A stretch of 64,000 nucleotides of DNA. It comes from Nicotiana tabacum. Its lineage: Eukaryota; Streptophyta; Magnoliopsida; Solanales; Solanaceae. Within the stretch, counting starts at the first letter, position 1; every line of letters begins with the position of its first letter. The translations under genes were made by a program, and so were the position numbers. The DNA lies in the NCBI RefSeq assembly GCF_000715075.1, contig NC_134082.1:61963466-62027465 (forward strand), written 5' to 3'. The notes beneath the pieces were generated by a model. The model did no database searches, was not told where the DNA came from, and was given only the letters and a program-made list of their open reading frames with translations. Below are positions 44,217 to 55,084 of the stretch, piece after piece.

Positions 44217-44426
44217 AGGTACGTGTATGGATTCTTGTGCTAGTTATTGTCATTGGTCGTGTGAGGCCATTGTCGTTATTGATGATTGTGGTCCTATGTG
44301 GCATTGAATGATTGAGTTTCTACAGGAAGAGTTGGTAGTAGTGTTGTTACAAAGGCGACTCTACCAAAGTTATATATATCCTGGGGAGTTAAACATTCGA
44401 GGACGAATGTTTCTATGGGGGGAGGA
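44217..44426 (+). other. Element 4 3' untranslated region and polypurine tract
   Basis: Noncoding, with CATTCGAGGACGAATG (44391-44406), a near-perfect inverted repeat, and the polypurine tract TGGGGGGAGGA (44416-44426) abutting the 3' LTR. The tract primes plus-strand DNA synthesis. Confidence 0.8.
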
Positions 44427-46366
44427 TGTTATGTCCCGCATTTTCATACGTTAAAGTTTCGTCTTCAGTTAGTCGACGTAGACTCGGGGATGAGAATATC
44501 TTAAGGTTAACGTATTTATGCTATTTATAACAAGCGATAAGTAAGTTCCCTAAAGGATAAAGGGTAAACGAATTAAGGAAAATGAGTTTCATTGAAGGTT
44601 GTCGATTTGGGATAAAATACGGTCCGAGCACTAATACCCGATATTTATGGACTAGTGTCTCACAAGATACCATATTACCACGATAGTATGATGTATAAAG
44701 TATATTAAAAATGAGCAAAATTTTAAGTAATGTGAGATAATTCTTAATTATGTAGGTAATTGATTAATTACCGTGTAACAGGACATTACCTAATTACCTA
44801 ATAAGTGGATAAAGATTAACTTTCCCCACCCCACCCTCACGTGGTAGTAAGCCATCACTAATACATATGACTAAGTAGTCATATGATCTTAGATGGCAAA
44901 CTAATGTAAAAACATTACATATTCATTCCCAAGACTTTAGGTGGCAAAACTAATGTTAGCCATTTCACAAAAGCTTTCAACAAAACATCATTTCTCGTGT
45001 CTTGAATACAAAGACACCTCACTTTCTTTATACTTTGTAAACAATCAAAACATTAACACTCTTAAAATCAAAATAATGTTAGCCATTAATGGATAGCTAA
45101 AAAGCACTACAACCAGACGCTACACTTAAGTTTTCAACAAATTTCTTACGCAAATTATTAGCTCCTTAGCAACGAAAGTTTTTCCGTTTCTAAAGGAGTA
45201 CGGTGTAATCCTTCTCAAGAATATCACATGAATTTTTCCCTACTCCAGGTATGTTAAGGTCATCCCTTCTTTCTTTTTGGCATGATCTATATGACACAAA
45301 CGAAACGAGCAAATGCACAACTTCCATAAATTACTCTATCCGTAGAAATGCTAGAGATTTGTATATTCTTATTCTCCCATAAGTCTTACTATTCTATCGT
45401 CTGTTCATGGATCTCAGAAAAATATGTATTTGATAAAGTTTATCCGAAAGGCATATTGAGTATTATGGCATTCCGAGAAAATCTTATGAACATATTTTCA
45501 TGCATTTCATTCATTTATACATGTATATTGACCCATGACCAGATGGTATTATATACACATATTTATATGTATATGGGATATGGGAAAAGGTTACGGCATT
45601 ATATACACACCACCACCTAATCAGTTGGTATATGTTGATGATGTTGCCCATGGTGGCTGAGATGATATGATGGGATTCCCTCAGGGGCTTGATGATGTTA
45701 TGTACACCTATACCTATGTATGAAACGACATTTATATGCACGTGTATGACGTTATAAATGTTTCAGAATTTACAAAGTTATTCAGATTTCAGATGGATCT
45801 CTTTATTTCATGTTTCATCTATGTCTTTCATGTATTGATTTTCATGTCTTACATACTCAATACATTATTCATACTGAGGCCCTATTCCCTGGGGACTGCA
45901 TTTCATGCCCGCAGGTACAGGTAGGAAAGCTGACGATCCCCTTGCTTAGGATTCTTGATCAGCGAGAGTTGGCGTGCTCCACTTGATTCAGAGCTGCTTT
46001 TAATTTTGGTACGACATGCTTGTATATATATATATATACCACATATATGGGTATGACGTGGCTTAGTACTGTCTTTGTATAGTTGTATTTCTATTAGAGG
46101 TCTGTAGATAGTTATGTATAGTTGGATAGCATGTGGCCTTGTCAGCTTTCAATTTTGGGTATATAGTTGTCTATAGCAGCCTTACTGGCTCACGTATTGT
46201 ATTTCACATGTATATGTACATATGCCTTTTGGAAGGTTTCCTTCATGTATGCTATTCTCGTAATTCAGCAAGCGTCATTTAGGTTTATATCTTAGATGCA
46301 TGCTTTATGATGTTTGACATGTAGGATTCGGGCACTCGTCGCGGCCCATCGGTTTGGGTCGTGACA
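44427..46366 (+). repeat. 3' LTR of element 4
   Basis: 1940 bp, TGTTATGTCCCGC...GGGTCGTGACA, partner of the LTR at 37319-39254. The donor-like site here reads CAGGTATGTTAAGG (45246-45259), closer to consensus than in the 5' copy. Confidence 0.94.
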
Positions 46367-46371
46367 GCGAT

Positions 46372-46608
46372 CGGCGCCATCACGACATATGAGGTTTGGG
46401 TCATGACTAGTTGGTATCAAAGCCTAGGTTACATAGGTCTCATGAGTCATGAGCAGGTTTAGTAGAGTCTTGTGGATTGGTGAGACGTCTATACTTATTT
46501 TCGAGAGGTTGCCTAACCCTTAGGAAAACTTCACTTTCTTGTTATCTTGTCGTGCGAATTGGTTGATTCCAGAAACTAAACTTTTTTTATTTTATTCTCT
46601 TACAAACA
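46372..46608 (+). promoter_or_regulatory. End of element 5 LTR and leader with primer site and acceptor
   Basis: The LTR of element 5 resumes at 46372 (CGGCGCCATCACGACATATG) and ends at about 46408 (GGGTCATGACT, CA damaged). The primer site TGGTATCAAAGC (46412-46423) has one mismatch. CTAAACTTTTTTTATTTTA (46576 on) and ACAAACAG (46602-46609) then form a branch point/acceptor arrangement clearly homologous to that of element 1. Confidence 0.75.
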
Positions 46609-47085
46609 GTGAGGACACGTGCTATCGGATCGGGCGAATGGTCACCAGTACCACCAGCTAGAGGCATGAGAGGTCGGGGCCTCGGTAGAGGCCGAAGTGC
46701 AGTTCGTACAGTAGCTAGAGCAATACTTTTATACCCACTAGTTGCTCTTGCTCAGGAGCAAATCCCAAATGTGGTTGAGCCGGTGGGACCAGCTCAGGAA
46801 CCAACTGTGCCCATTGCTCGGGCGGTTTCAGTTCAGGCTACACCAGCCACTTCTCAGACCAAAGGAGGTGCTCAGACTCCCGCCGTCCGCACTCTAGAGT
46901 AGGTGGTACAGGGACTTCAGACACCGGGGGTACTACCAGTCAAGTCGGTTGTAGTTGCTCAGGCCCATGTGGGTCCCACTCTGAGTGATTAGGAGTAGAA
47001 GAGACTAGAGAGGTTTGGGAGGCACAAGCCTGCAACATTCGGTAAAGGTTGATTCAGAGGATGCTCATGACTTCTTGGATAAGTG
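46609..47085 (+). pseudogene. Element 5 gag N-terminus, cut by Athila insertion
   Basis: Reads MRTRA-type N-terminus (first codon now GTG), then RGMRGRGLGRGRSAVRT, and near the end KRLERFGR and EDAHDFLDKC-like sequence homologous to the start of element 1 gag. In-frame TAG codons lie at 46900, 46990 and 46996. Coding ends at 47085, where the Athila LTR begins; the remainder of element 5 should continue right of the window. AAGTG at 47081-47085 is the predicted left target duplication. Confidence 0.8.
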
Positions 47086-48564
47086 TGATAACTAGGGATT
47101 TTGATACATTTTACACTCCTTCTTGCTTATGTTTTGATTAGAAATTTGTACAAAATAGTCCCAAAAGGCTCACAAGTTGTGCTTGATTGCAGGTTTGATC
47201 AACAAAGTGACAAGATGTCAAAGATCAGCTCATAAAGGAGTGAAACTTGCACAAGTACCAAGACAAGACAAAGCTCAGGCAAAACAGGCCCAATGCGGCC
47301 GCACACCATTCTGTGCAGTCTGCACAAGTGAGGTTCAGAGAGGTTGATTTCCAGGCCAACAAGCAATGCGGCCGCATGAGATTTAATGCGGACCACATTG
47401 GAGCCACTATGGCCGCACTCGATTTAGTGCAGTCCGCACTCCATTTCATACGGACCGCACTAGAAGCCACCGCGGCCACACTCGATTTTGTGCGGTCCGC
47501 ATTGCCCGAGTTTAGAGAGCTGTATTTTAAGTCAAGAGCCTTAGTGCGGCCGCACGTGATTTTGTGCGGTTTGCACTAGCCCCGTAGGGGTATTTTTGTC
47601 CAAATTTTTCAGCCTAGTATAAATAGCTTTTTTTCTCATTTTTAGGTTATCAGATAGTTTTGGTACTAGGCTGCGCTCGTGACTTCGAATATTTTAGCTA
47701 TTTTGAGTAATTTTAGCTTCATTTCAACATTGAATCTTCTAGTTTATCTTAGCAATTAATTAATATAAGTTTTTCTTCATCTATTTCTTTGTTTTCTTCT
47801 CTAATTATGAGTAGCTAGACCCATAAGCTAGGGTTGTGGCTCAACCCTAGTGTGGGTAATTGATGGGTCTTGTGTTTTTGGGCTAGATTGACTATGAGTG
47901 TTTGATATTTGGGCTAATTTCATGTTTAATTGCTAAATTGGTGGTTGCAAACACTAGTTTGTGTTTAGTTGACTTTGGCTCTTCTTGAGAAAGAGAGCCT
48001 AAGTCTCTAAAATTGGTCCAACAAGGAATTGGGACGTACTCAAGAGATTGATAGCCCTAATTAAAGGGTTAAAGCTAGAGATAGTAATACCCGACTTGAA
48101 CCTTGATTGCTTGTACAAATTTGCATACCCAATTGGTCTTGAAAAAGTCAATTCGGGCAAAATCACTAGAACCACCGAGAGGCGTAGAGTGGGTAAAATC
48201 GTGCAACGGTTATATCATACCCCCCAAATATGTCAATTATGCCTTAGACTCAAGTATCTGTTAATTGAGCACCTAGGCGAAAGTCACTACCCTAGTGCCT
48301 TTTAATCATGTGAACAACTCGCAATAGTTTACTCTTAGCTTATTCTAGTTTAATTTAGCATTGTAGTTTGATAAAATTAGAAGTAAATCAAAAACCCAAA
48401 AATGTTAAGAAGTGCAATTTGGAACACATACACAACTCCACTTTAGACAGACACCCGACTCCAACTTCTAGCTCCTTGTGAAAATCGATCCCAACCTTAA
48501 TTGGGTAAAAGCTGCTTTGACCCTCTCTCACTACTCAATAGTAGTGCAGGGTTGGCCTCGATCA
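47086..48564 (+). repeat. 5' LTR of the Athila-type element
   Basis: 1479 bp, TGATAACTAGGG...GGCCTCGATCA, followed five bases later by the primer site. It contains a paired-palindrome block (47290-47580) of GCGGCCGCAC and GTGCGGTCCGCA words, a TATA box (47618-47626) and the hairpin at 47829-47851 shared with the solo LTR at 8415. The partner 3' LTR is not in the window. Confidence 0.88.
47290..47626 (+). promoter_or_regulatory. Athila LTR promoter module: paired palindromes plus TATA box
   Basis: At least five copies of a composite unit of about 30 bp occur: TGCGGCCGCA, about 8-12 bp ending in ATTTT or ATTTA, then GTGCGGWCCGCA. TATAAATAG follows about 40 bp after the last copy. Such symmetry suggests paired binding sites or DNA hairpins upstream of the start site; the factor is unknown. 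Confidence 0.65.
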
Positions 48565-48683
48565 CCTTTTGGCGCCGTTGTCGGGGAGCTAACGGTTTTA
48601 GCTATCTATCTAAATAGTTTTGTGTATTGTTATTATTTCCTTCTTTGTTACTAATTTTGTTTGTGTCACAACTCAGGTACCAA
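48565..48683 (+). promoter_or_regulatory. Athila leader with primer binding site
   Basis: TGGCGCCGTTGTCGGGGA (48570-48587) differs at one position from the TGGCGCCGTTGCCGGGGA site used by Athila elements, which from memory is complementary to tRNA-Asp. The gag ATG follows at 48684. Confidence 0.85.
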
Positions 48684-50585
48684 ATGGCAGCAAACAATTC
48701 CAATGACCCTTTTGGAAATGAGATTACGGGGGAGGAGATAGATGATGTCAGAGATGATGAGGTGCCTCTTGTACCTCAAGGGCAACGTAGAACCTGCCAG
48801 GCTAATGCTAATGTTAATGACAATATTCCAGACCCTCCTTCGCCACCTCCAAGAGTGGCTCCTAGAGTGCTTCTGAACCAAGGCTATGCAAGTGCTATTG
48901 TCTCACCCCGAATCCGTGCGGGCAATTTTCAAATAACCAATGTGATATTGACCTTACTAGAGCAACGTGGGTACTTCACGGGTGCTGCAAATCAAAATGC
49001 TTACAAACATCTCAAGGGGTTCGTGGATACATGTTGGGGGAACAAGCAAACTAATGTGTCCGAGGATGCTCTTAGGTTGAGACTCTTCCCACTCTCACTT
49101 AGAGGGAAGGCATTGGATTGGCTCGAGCAACTTCCCAACCATTCCATCACTACTTGGGATGAGTTGGCGGATAAGTTCATTGCAAAAAATTTCTCACCAG
49201 GGCATATGGTTGCATTGAGAGATGAGATCTTGGCGTTCAAGCAAGAGCCCACAGAGCCTTTACATGAGATTTGGGAGCGTTATAGAACAATGCTGAAGGA
49301 ATGCCCCAACAATGATATGACTAAGGCGATGATCCAACAAACCTTCTACCGGGGCATTAATACAACAAATCAATGCATAGTAAACCAACTTATTGGGGGC
49401 AACTTCATGAAGCTGTTGTATGATGAGGCTTGCGACATTCTTGACAAGATGGCTGACACTTCTTCCGCTTGGCAAAGTAGAGCCAATGTGCCCCAGGGTG
49501 ACCCCATAGTTATTCATTTGCACAAGGAATTACATGATCATAGGCAGGCTATAGCTGAGTTGACAACCACGATGAACCAACTAGCGAAGGCACAGTTGCA
49601 ACAAGTTCAAAATCCTCGCCAAGTGAATGCCATGGAGGGTGTTAACATGCTTGTCAACAATAGAAGACAAAAAGGTCAACAGAACCAAGGGAATTAGGAG
49701 CAATTTGACAATGATTGTGGTGGATTTCAAAATGATGGTTATGATGAACAAAGTGAAAAGGTGCAATACGTGAATAATTATCAAGGCAAAAAAGGCAATT
49801 CTTCCAACCCACAATAATGGATACCCCAAGGCAATTGGGACAATCAACAACAAGGCAATGATAATTGGGGAACAACAACCAAAACAACAACTGGGGCAAT
49901 CAGAACAACAATCAAAACAACCAAGAAAATTGGAATGGTAATAACAATAATTGGGGTCGTAATAACAATCAAGATGGATGGAACAATGGAAACCAAGGAA
50001 ACCGGGGGCAAGGCTTTCAAAGGCTCCCAATGTACCAACAACCGAACAATCTACCCCCATTTCCATCTCAAGGTCCTAGTTTTTCTAGCAATGATATGGG
50101 TAGAATTGAAATGATGTTTGAACTGATGATGAAGAAGAATGCAAACTCGGATGCTCAGTTGGCTTCAAAATACCTCTATCAGAAACTTGGAGGTGCAGTT
50201 AGGCCAAATCTCACAGTCTATAAATACTCTCCCTAAGGGTGTGCTACTAAGTGATATGGTAGTAAACCCGAAGGGTGGGAACAATTATGTTATGGCGGTA
50301 ACAATAGGAAGTGAGAGAGGCGGTGATGTGCATGAACAAAAGCAAATTATGGATGATGATGTTGAATCGCAAGAAGATGAAGTTCCTTTGGTGGTTGAAA
50401 ATTTGATTGATGAAAATATGAATGAAGAAGTGAGGATTGATATTCAAGATGTCGAGGTAGAAACCCAAAATGATGTGAACCGGTCTAGGGAGCACATAAT
50501 AGACATGCTGGAGCCGGTTGTGCCTAAAGCCAAGGCTCCTGTGCCAAGGCCACCTCCACCTTATCCTCAAAGGCTTGCAAAGTAG
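48684..50585 (+). pseudogene. Athila gag
   Basis: ATG at 48684 (Met-Ala-Ala-Asn-Asn). It is readable to 49697 with the Athila gag core: FQITNVILTLLEQRGYF, LRLRLFPLSLRGKALDWLEQ, FIAKNFSPGHMVALRDEILA and FYRGINTTNQCIV. A TAG (49695), a TAA (near 49815) and a frame change near 49860 follow. It continues through an Asn/Gln/Gly-rich stretch and an acidic segment to PYPQRLAK and a TAG at 50583. A zinc knuckle was not found. This is the only copy of the gag body; only its last ~70 bp are repeated in the tandem duplication. Confidence 0.88.
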
Positions 50586-50618
50586 AAAAATGAGAATCAG
50601 TTCAAAAAGTTCATTGAC

Positions 50619-53600
50619 ATGATGAAGAGCTTATTCATCAATGTGCCTTTAGTGGAGGCTCTTGAACAAATGCCGGGCTATGCTAAATTCATGAAGGACT
50701 TGGTAACAAAGAAGCGCTCTATGGATTGTGAAACTATAAAGATGACTCACCAAGTTAGTGCAATAGTGCATTTAATGGCCCCGAAGCTTGAAGATCCCGG
50801 TTCTTTCACCATTCCTTGCACCATTGGGAGTGCGGATTTTGCTAAAGCTCTATGTGATTTGGGGGCTAGTATCAATTTGATGCCCTATTCCATTTTCAAG
50901 ACTTTGGGTATTGGGAAACCTAGGCCGACTTCCATGAGATTACAAATGACGGATAGAACGATGAAGAGACCATTGGGTATTATTGATGATGTGCTTGTCC
51001 GGGTGAACAAATTTATCTTGTCAGCTGACTTTGTGTTCTTGGATTATGATATTCCTATCATTTTAGGGAGACCTTTCCTTGCTATGGGGAAGACCTTAGT
51101 TGATATGGAAGCAGGAGAACTAACCTTCCGGGTGGGTGATGAAAAAGTGGTCTTTCATGTTTGCAAATCAATGAAGCAGCCTAACAGTACCGAGGTGTGC
51201 TCTTTTGTGGACCTTGTCACAGTAGTGATAGTTGATGACACCAGTGTAATGATCAATGTGGAAGACCCTTTGGATGTCGTATTGTTGAATCTTGATGTCA
51301 ATGATGATGAGGGTCGAGTGGAGTGCGTGAATACTTTACATGGAATGGGCTCTTACTCTTATGAGCCTAGGAAATTATCTTTAGACCTTGAGAATAGAAA
51401 GACTCCACCAACTAAACCTTCAATTGAGGAGCCTCCGGTGTTGGATTTGAAACCACTGCCTCCACACCTTAGGTATGAGTTCTTACGCTCAAAAGTGGCG
51501 GTACTTCAAAAGTGGATAAAGGCAATTGGATGGACTTTAGCTGATATTCGGGGGATAAGCCCCGCATTCTGCATGCACAAGATTATTCTGGAAGATGATG
51601 CAAATCCCTCCTTGGAGCATCAAAGGAGGTTGAACGAGGCAATGCAAGAAGTTGTGAAAAAGGAGGTGATCAAGTGGTTGGATGCCGGGGTTGTGTACCC
51701 CATCTCTGATAGCTCTTGGACTTCACCAGTGCAATGTGTACCAAAGAAGGGTTGCATGACCGTGGTTGCAAATTCAAAAAATGAGTTGATTCCTACCATA
51801 ACCGTCACCGGTTGGAGGGTATGTATGAATTACCGCAAGTTGAATAAAGTTACCCACAAGGATCACTTTCCTTTGCCTTTTCTTAATCAGATGCTAGACC
51901 AACTTGCTGGGCGTGCCTTCTACTGTTTCTTAGATGGGTATTCTGGGTACAACCAAATCTTGATTGCTTCGGAAGATCAGGAGAAGACCACATTCACTTG
52001 TCCATATGGCACGTTTACTTTCTCTAGGATGCCTTTTGAATTGTGTAATGCACCGGCTACATTTCAGCGGTGTATGATGGCCATTTTCACCGATATGGTG
52101 GAAGACATTTGGGAGGTGTTCATGGACAACTTTAGTATTGTGGGGGATTCATTTGATGAGTGCTTGAAAAATCTTAATAGGTCTTGGCCCATTGTGAAGA
52201 AACCAATCTTGTTCTCAATTGGGAGAAATGCCACTTTATGGTGGAAGAGGGAATAGTTCTTGGGCATAAAATTTCAAAGCATGGTATTGAGGTAAACAAA
52301 GCAAAAATTGATGTGATTTCAAGGCTCCTCCCCTTCATCTGTCAAAGGAGTCCGAAGTTTTCTTGGGAATGCGGGGTTCTATTGGAGATTTATCAAAGAT
52401 TTTTAGAAGGTGGTAAATCCCTTGTGCAAGTTGTTGGAAAACGATGCTAAGTTCGGGTTTGATGAAAAATGTATGCAAGCCTTTGAACTTCTCAAGCATA
52501 AGTTGATCACCACTCCTATCTTTACCGCACCTAATTGGAGCTTGCTCTTTGAGCTCATGTATGATGCAAGCGATGTTGCGGTTGGGGCGGTTTTGGGTCA
52601 AAGAGTGAACAAAATATTTCATCTGGTGTACTATGCGAGCAAGACAATGAATGACGCTCAAGTGAACTACACGGTGACCGAGAAAGAACTTTTGGCTATT
52701 GTGTTTGCAATGGAAAAATTCTGGCCGTATCTTATGGGTGCTAAGGTTATTATTCATACCGACCATGCTGCACTCCGGTACTTGATGACGAAGAAGGATT
52801 CCAAAGCTAGACTAATGCGATGGGTCTTGTTATTTCAAGAGTTTGATTTGGAGATTGTGGATCGGAAGGGTAGTGAGAACCAAGTGGCGGACCTCTTGTC
52901 CCGCTTGGAGGAGGAGGGAAGGCCTCGTGATGGCCTAGAGATCAATGATTCATTTTCCGACGAACAACTCCTTTCGGTGTCGATGAATGATATGCCATGT
53001 TTTGCTGATGTTGCTAATTTCCTTGTGACAGGTATAATTCTGTGTGAGCTCTCTTATAACCAAAGGAAGAAGCTCAAGCGGGATAGTTTGGATTTCAATT
53101 GGGATGAGCCGTACTTGTTCAAGATTTGCACGAATGGTGTGATCCGAAGGTGTGTCCCGGAGGAAGAGCAATTGAGTATCTTGGAGGCTTGTCATTCCTC
53201 TCCCTATGGTGGCCATCATGGCGGGGCGAGGACGGCTTCCAAAGTTCTTAGTTGTGGGTTTTATTGGCCAACTTTGTACAAAGATGCAAGTGAACTTGTG
53301 AAGAGGTGTGATGAATGTCAAATAGCGGGTGGAATTTCGAAGAAAGATGAGATGCCTCTCAATACCATTCTTGAGGTTGATACTTTTGATGTATGGGGCA
53401 TTGATTTTATGGGCCTGTTTGTTAGCTCGTGTGGGAACACATACATTCTTGTGGTGGTGGACTATGTTTCAAATTGGGTTAAAGCCGTGGCATTAACCAA
53501 CAATGAGGCCCAGAGTGTTGTTGCATTTCTCAAGAAGGGCATCTTTACAAGGTTTGGTACTCCTCGTGCAATCATAAGTGATGAGGGGTCTCATTTTTGC

Positions 53601-54275
53601 AATAGAGCTTTTGACACTTTGCTTTCAAAGTATGGTATCAATCACAAAGTTTCCACTCCCTACCATCCTCAAGCAAGTGGTCAAGTTGAAGTCTCCAATA
53701 GGAAAATCAAAATCATATTGTCAAAGACGGTCAATGTAGATAGGACCGATTGGTCAAAGAAGTTGGATGATGCTCTATGGGCTTATAGGACTGCTTACAA
53801 GACTCTGATTGGTATGTCTCTGTATCTGTTGGTGTTTGGGAAAGCTTGCCATCTACCGATAGAGTTAGAGCATAAGGCCATGTGGGCTTTGAGAAAGCTA
53901 AATATTAAATGGGATGTTGCAGCAAATCTTCGTGTGGAGCAACTTAATGAACTTGATGAATTCTGATTCTATGCCTACTCCAGTTCGTCCTTGTACAAGG
54001 ACAAGATGAAGTAACTTCATGATAAATATTCTCATAGCAAGGAGTTCAAAGTTGGTGATTTGGTTCTCTTGTTCAACTCTCAGTTACGTCTGTTTCCGGG
54101 AAAGTTTAAATCAAAATGGAGTGGACCTTTAGAAGTGGTGTGTGTGACCCTGTTTGGTGCTCTTGATTTAAAGAACAAAAATGGGGAAGTTTTTAGAGTG
54201 AATGGGCATAGGGTCAAGCACTACTTGGGAAAAATTGATGACAGCCATGTGGTGGCACTTCTTCATCTCAAATGA
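50619..54275 (+). pseudogene. Athila pol, copy A
   Basis: Protease-like domain with D-L-G-A-S (Asp codon 50856-50858) and IILGRPFLA; RT from about 51800 (YRKLNKVTHKDHFPLPF, DGYSGYNQI, APATFQRCM). The polymerase motif is F-M-D-N at 52119-52130, the second Asp being lost. A frame change near 52185 follows, then RNase H ([24 protein letters not shown]; 52540-52920), integrase with the RCDEC zinc part and DDE core ([25 protein letters not shown]; 53180-53966), TGA 53964, TAA 54012 and a C-terminal piece 54060-54275. It lacks about 66 bp near 51490 that copy B keeps. Inactive. Confidence 0.9.
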
Positions 54276-54945
54276 TTTGATGGTAACCTGCATTGTGTCG
54301 CGACGTTAAATCAGGCGCTTCTTGGGAGGCAACCCTTGTGTTTTTCTTCTTGTTTTTCTTTGATTTTCATGGTAGTATAGGATTTATTTTTGGACTAACT
54401 GGTTGTGAGATGCTACAGGATTGTGTTGATGCAGTGTAGGACATAGTGGAAAAAGTGTTTTGTTCTCTAAAGTTTTCAATGCAGACACACTACATTTAGT
54501 GCGGACCGCACTGATGAAGGATGAAATGTCCAACTCTCTGAAGTTTGATACTGCGGCCGCATTACATTTTTTGCGGTCCACGGTGGACTACTGCGGCCAC
54601 ATGGCATTTTGTACGGACCGCAGTAGGTTGCCTTCTCAAACTTGAAACATGTTGTGTGGTGCGGACCGCAGTCCATTTTGTGCAGTCCGCACTGGGGTGG
54701 TGAGCTGGGCCCCAAGTTCTTTTCTATAAATAGGGCATGAGGCCCTCCTGTTACACTTTTCAATCTCTTTACTCTCAGAACCCCTAAAAACACTGTTCTT
54801 CATCCCTTTTGCTCATAACTAGCTGCTAGGAATCATTAATCACCACTAAATCTCACATCTGGTAACTTGTCTTCTTTTTTAATTGCTTTAATTTTTTTAT
54901 TCTCCTTTACTTTTTGTTTTTCTTGTCTATTATATTGTTTTTCCC
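54276..54945 (+). promoter_or_regulatory. Athila post-pol region, copy A, with LTR-like promoter module
   Basis: Noncoding after pol. 54480-54695 carries the same composite palindromes as the LTR (GTGCGGACCGCAC, TGCGGCCGCA...TTTTTTGCGGTCCA, GTGCGGACCGCAG...TGCAGTCCGCAC). CTATAAATAG follows at 54724-54733, then a pyrimidine-rich leader-like sequence. It ends where a 33-bp inverted segment and the second copy begin. No LTR start or end is present, so it is not a truncated LTR of this element. Confidence 0.65.
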
Positions 54946-54978
54946 CCGGCTCCAGCATGTCTATTATGTGCTCCCTAG
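54946..54978 (-). repeat. 33-bp inverted segment at the junction of the Athila duplication
   Basis: CCGGCTCCAGCATGTCTATT onward is the reverse complement of 50485-50517 at every base as far as I can align it. Right of it, sequence colinear with 50514 onward resumes at about 54979 (CCGGTTGTGCC), so the segment is flipped in place at the breakpoint. Confidence 0.9.
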
Positions 54979-55084
54979 GCCGGTTGTGCCTAAAGCCAAG
55001 GCTCCTGTGCCAAGGCCACCGCCACCTTATCCTCAAAGGCTTGCGAAGTAGAAAAATGAGAATCAGTTCAAAAAGTTCATTGAC
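54979..55084 (+). pseudogene. Athila gag tail, duplicated
   Basis: Repeats 50514-50618, including the TAG after PYPQRLAK (here 55049-55051). Starts abruptly after the inverted segment, so it has no gag body upstream. Confidence 0.88.

Larger units (their letters stand above)
37319..46366 (+). mobile_element. Complete Ty3/gypsy chromovirus, element 4 (target duplication GCGAT)
   Basis: A 9048-bp element with LTRs 37319-39254 and 44427-46366, primer binding site 39259-39270, gag-pol 39447-44215 and a polypurine tract before the 3' LTR. The perfect 5-bp duplication GCGAT lies at 37314-37318 and 46367-46371. The two LTRs match at very roughly nine positions in ten by eye, so the insertion is old. 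It is inserted in the LTR of element 5. The coding region has many stops of all three kinds and several frame changes. Confidence 0.95.

Noticed and set aside
49581..50066. 161-codon minus-strand ORF opposite Athila gag
   Set aside because: Shadow of the Asn/Gln-rich gag tract on the other strand.
54276..54945. Post-pol region as a truncated Athila 3' LTR
   Set aside because: Only the palindromes and TATA box resemble the LTR; the TGATAA start, the conserved hairpin and the LTR end are all absent, and the flanking sequence differs.
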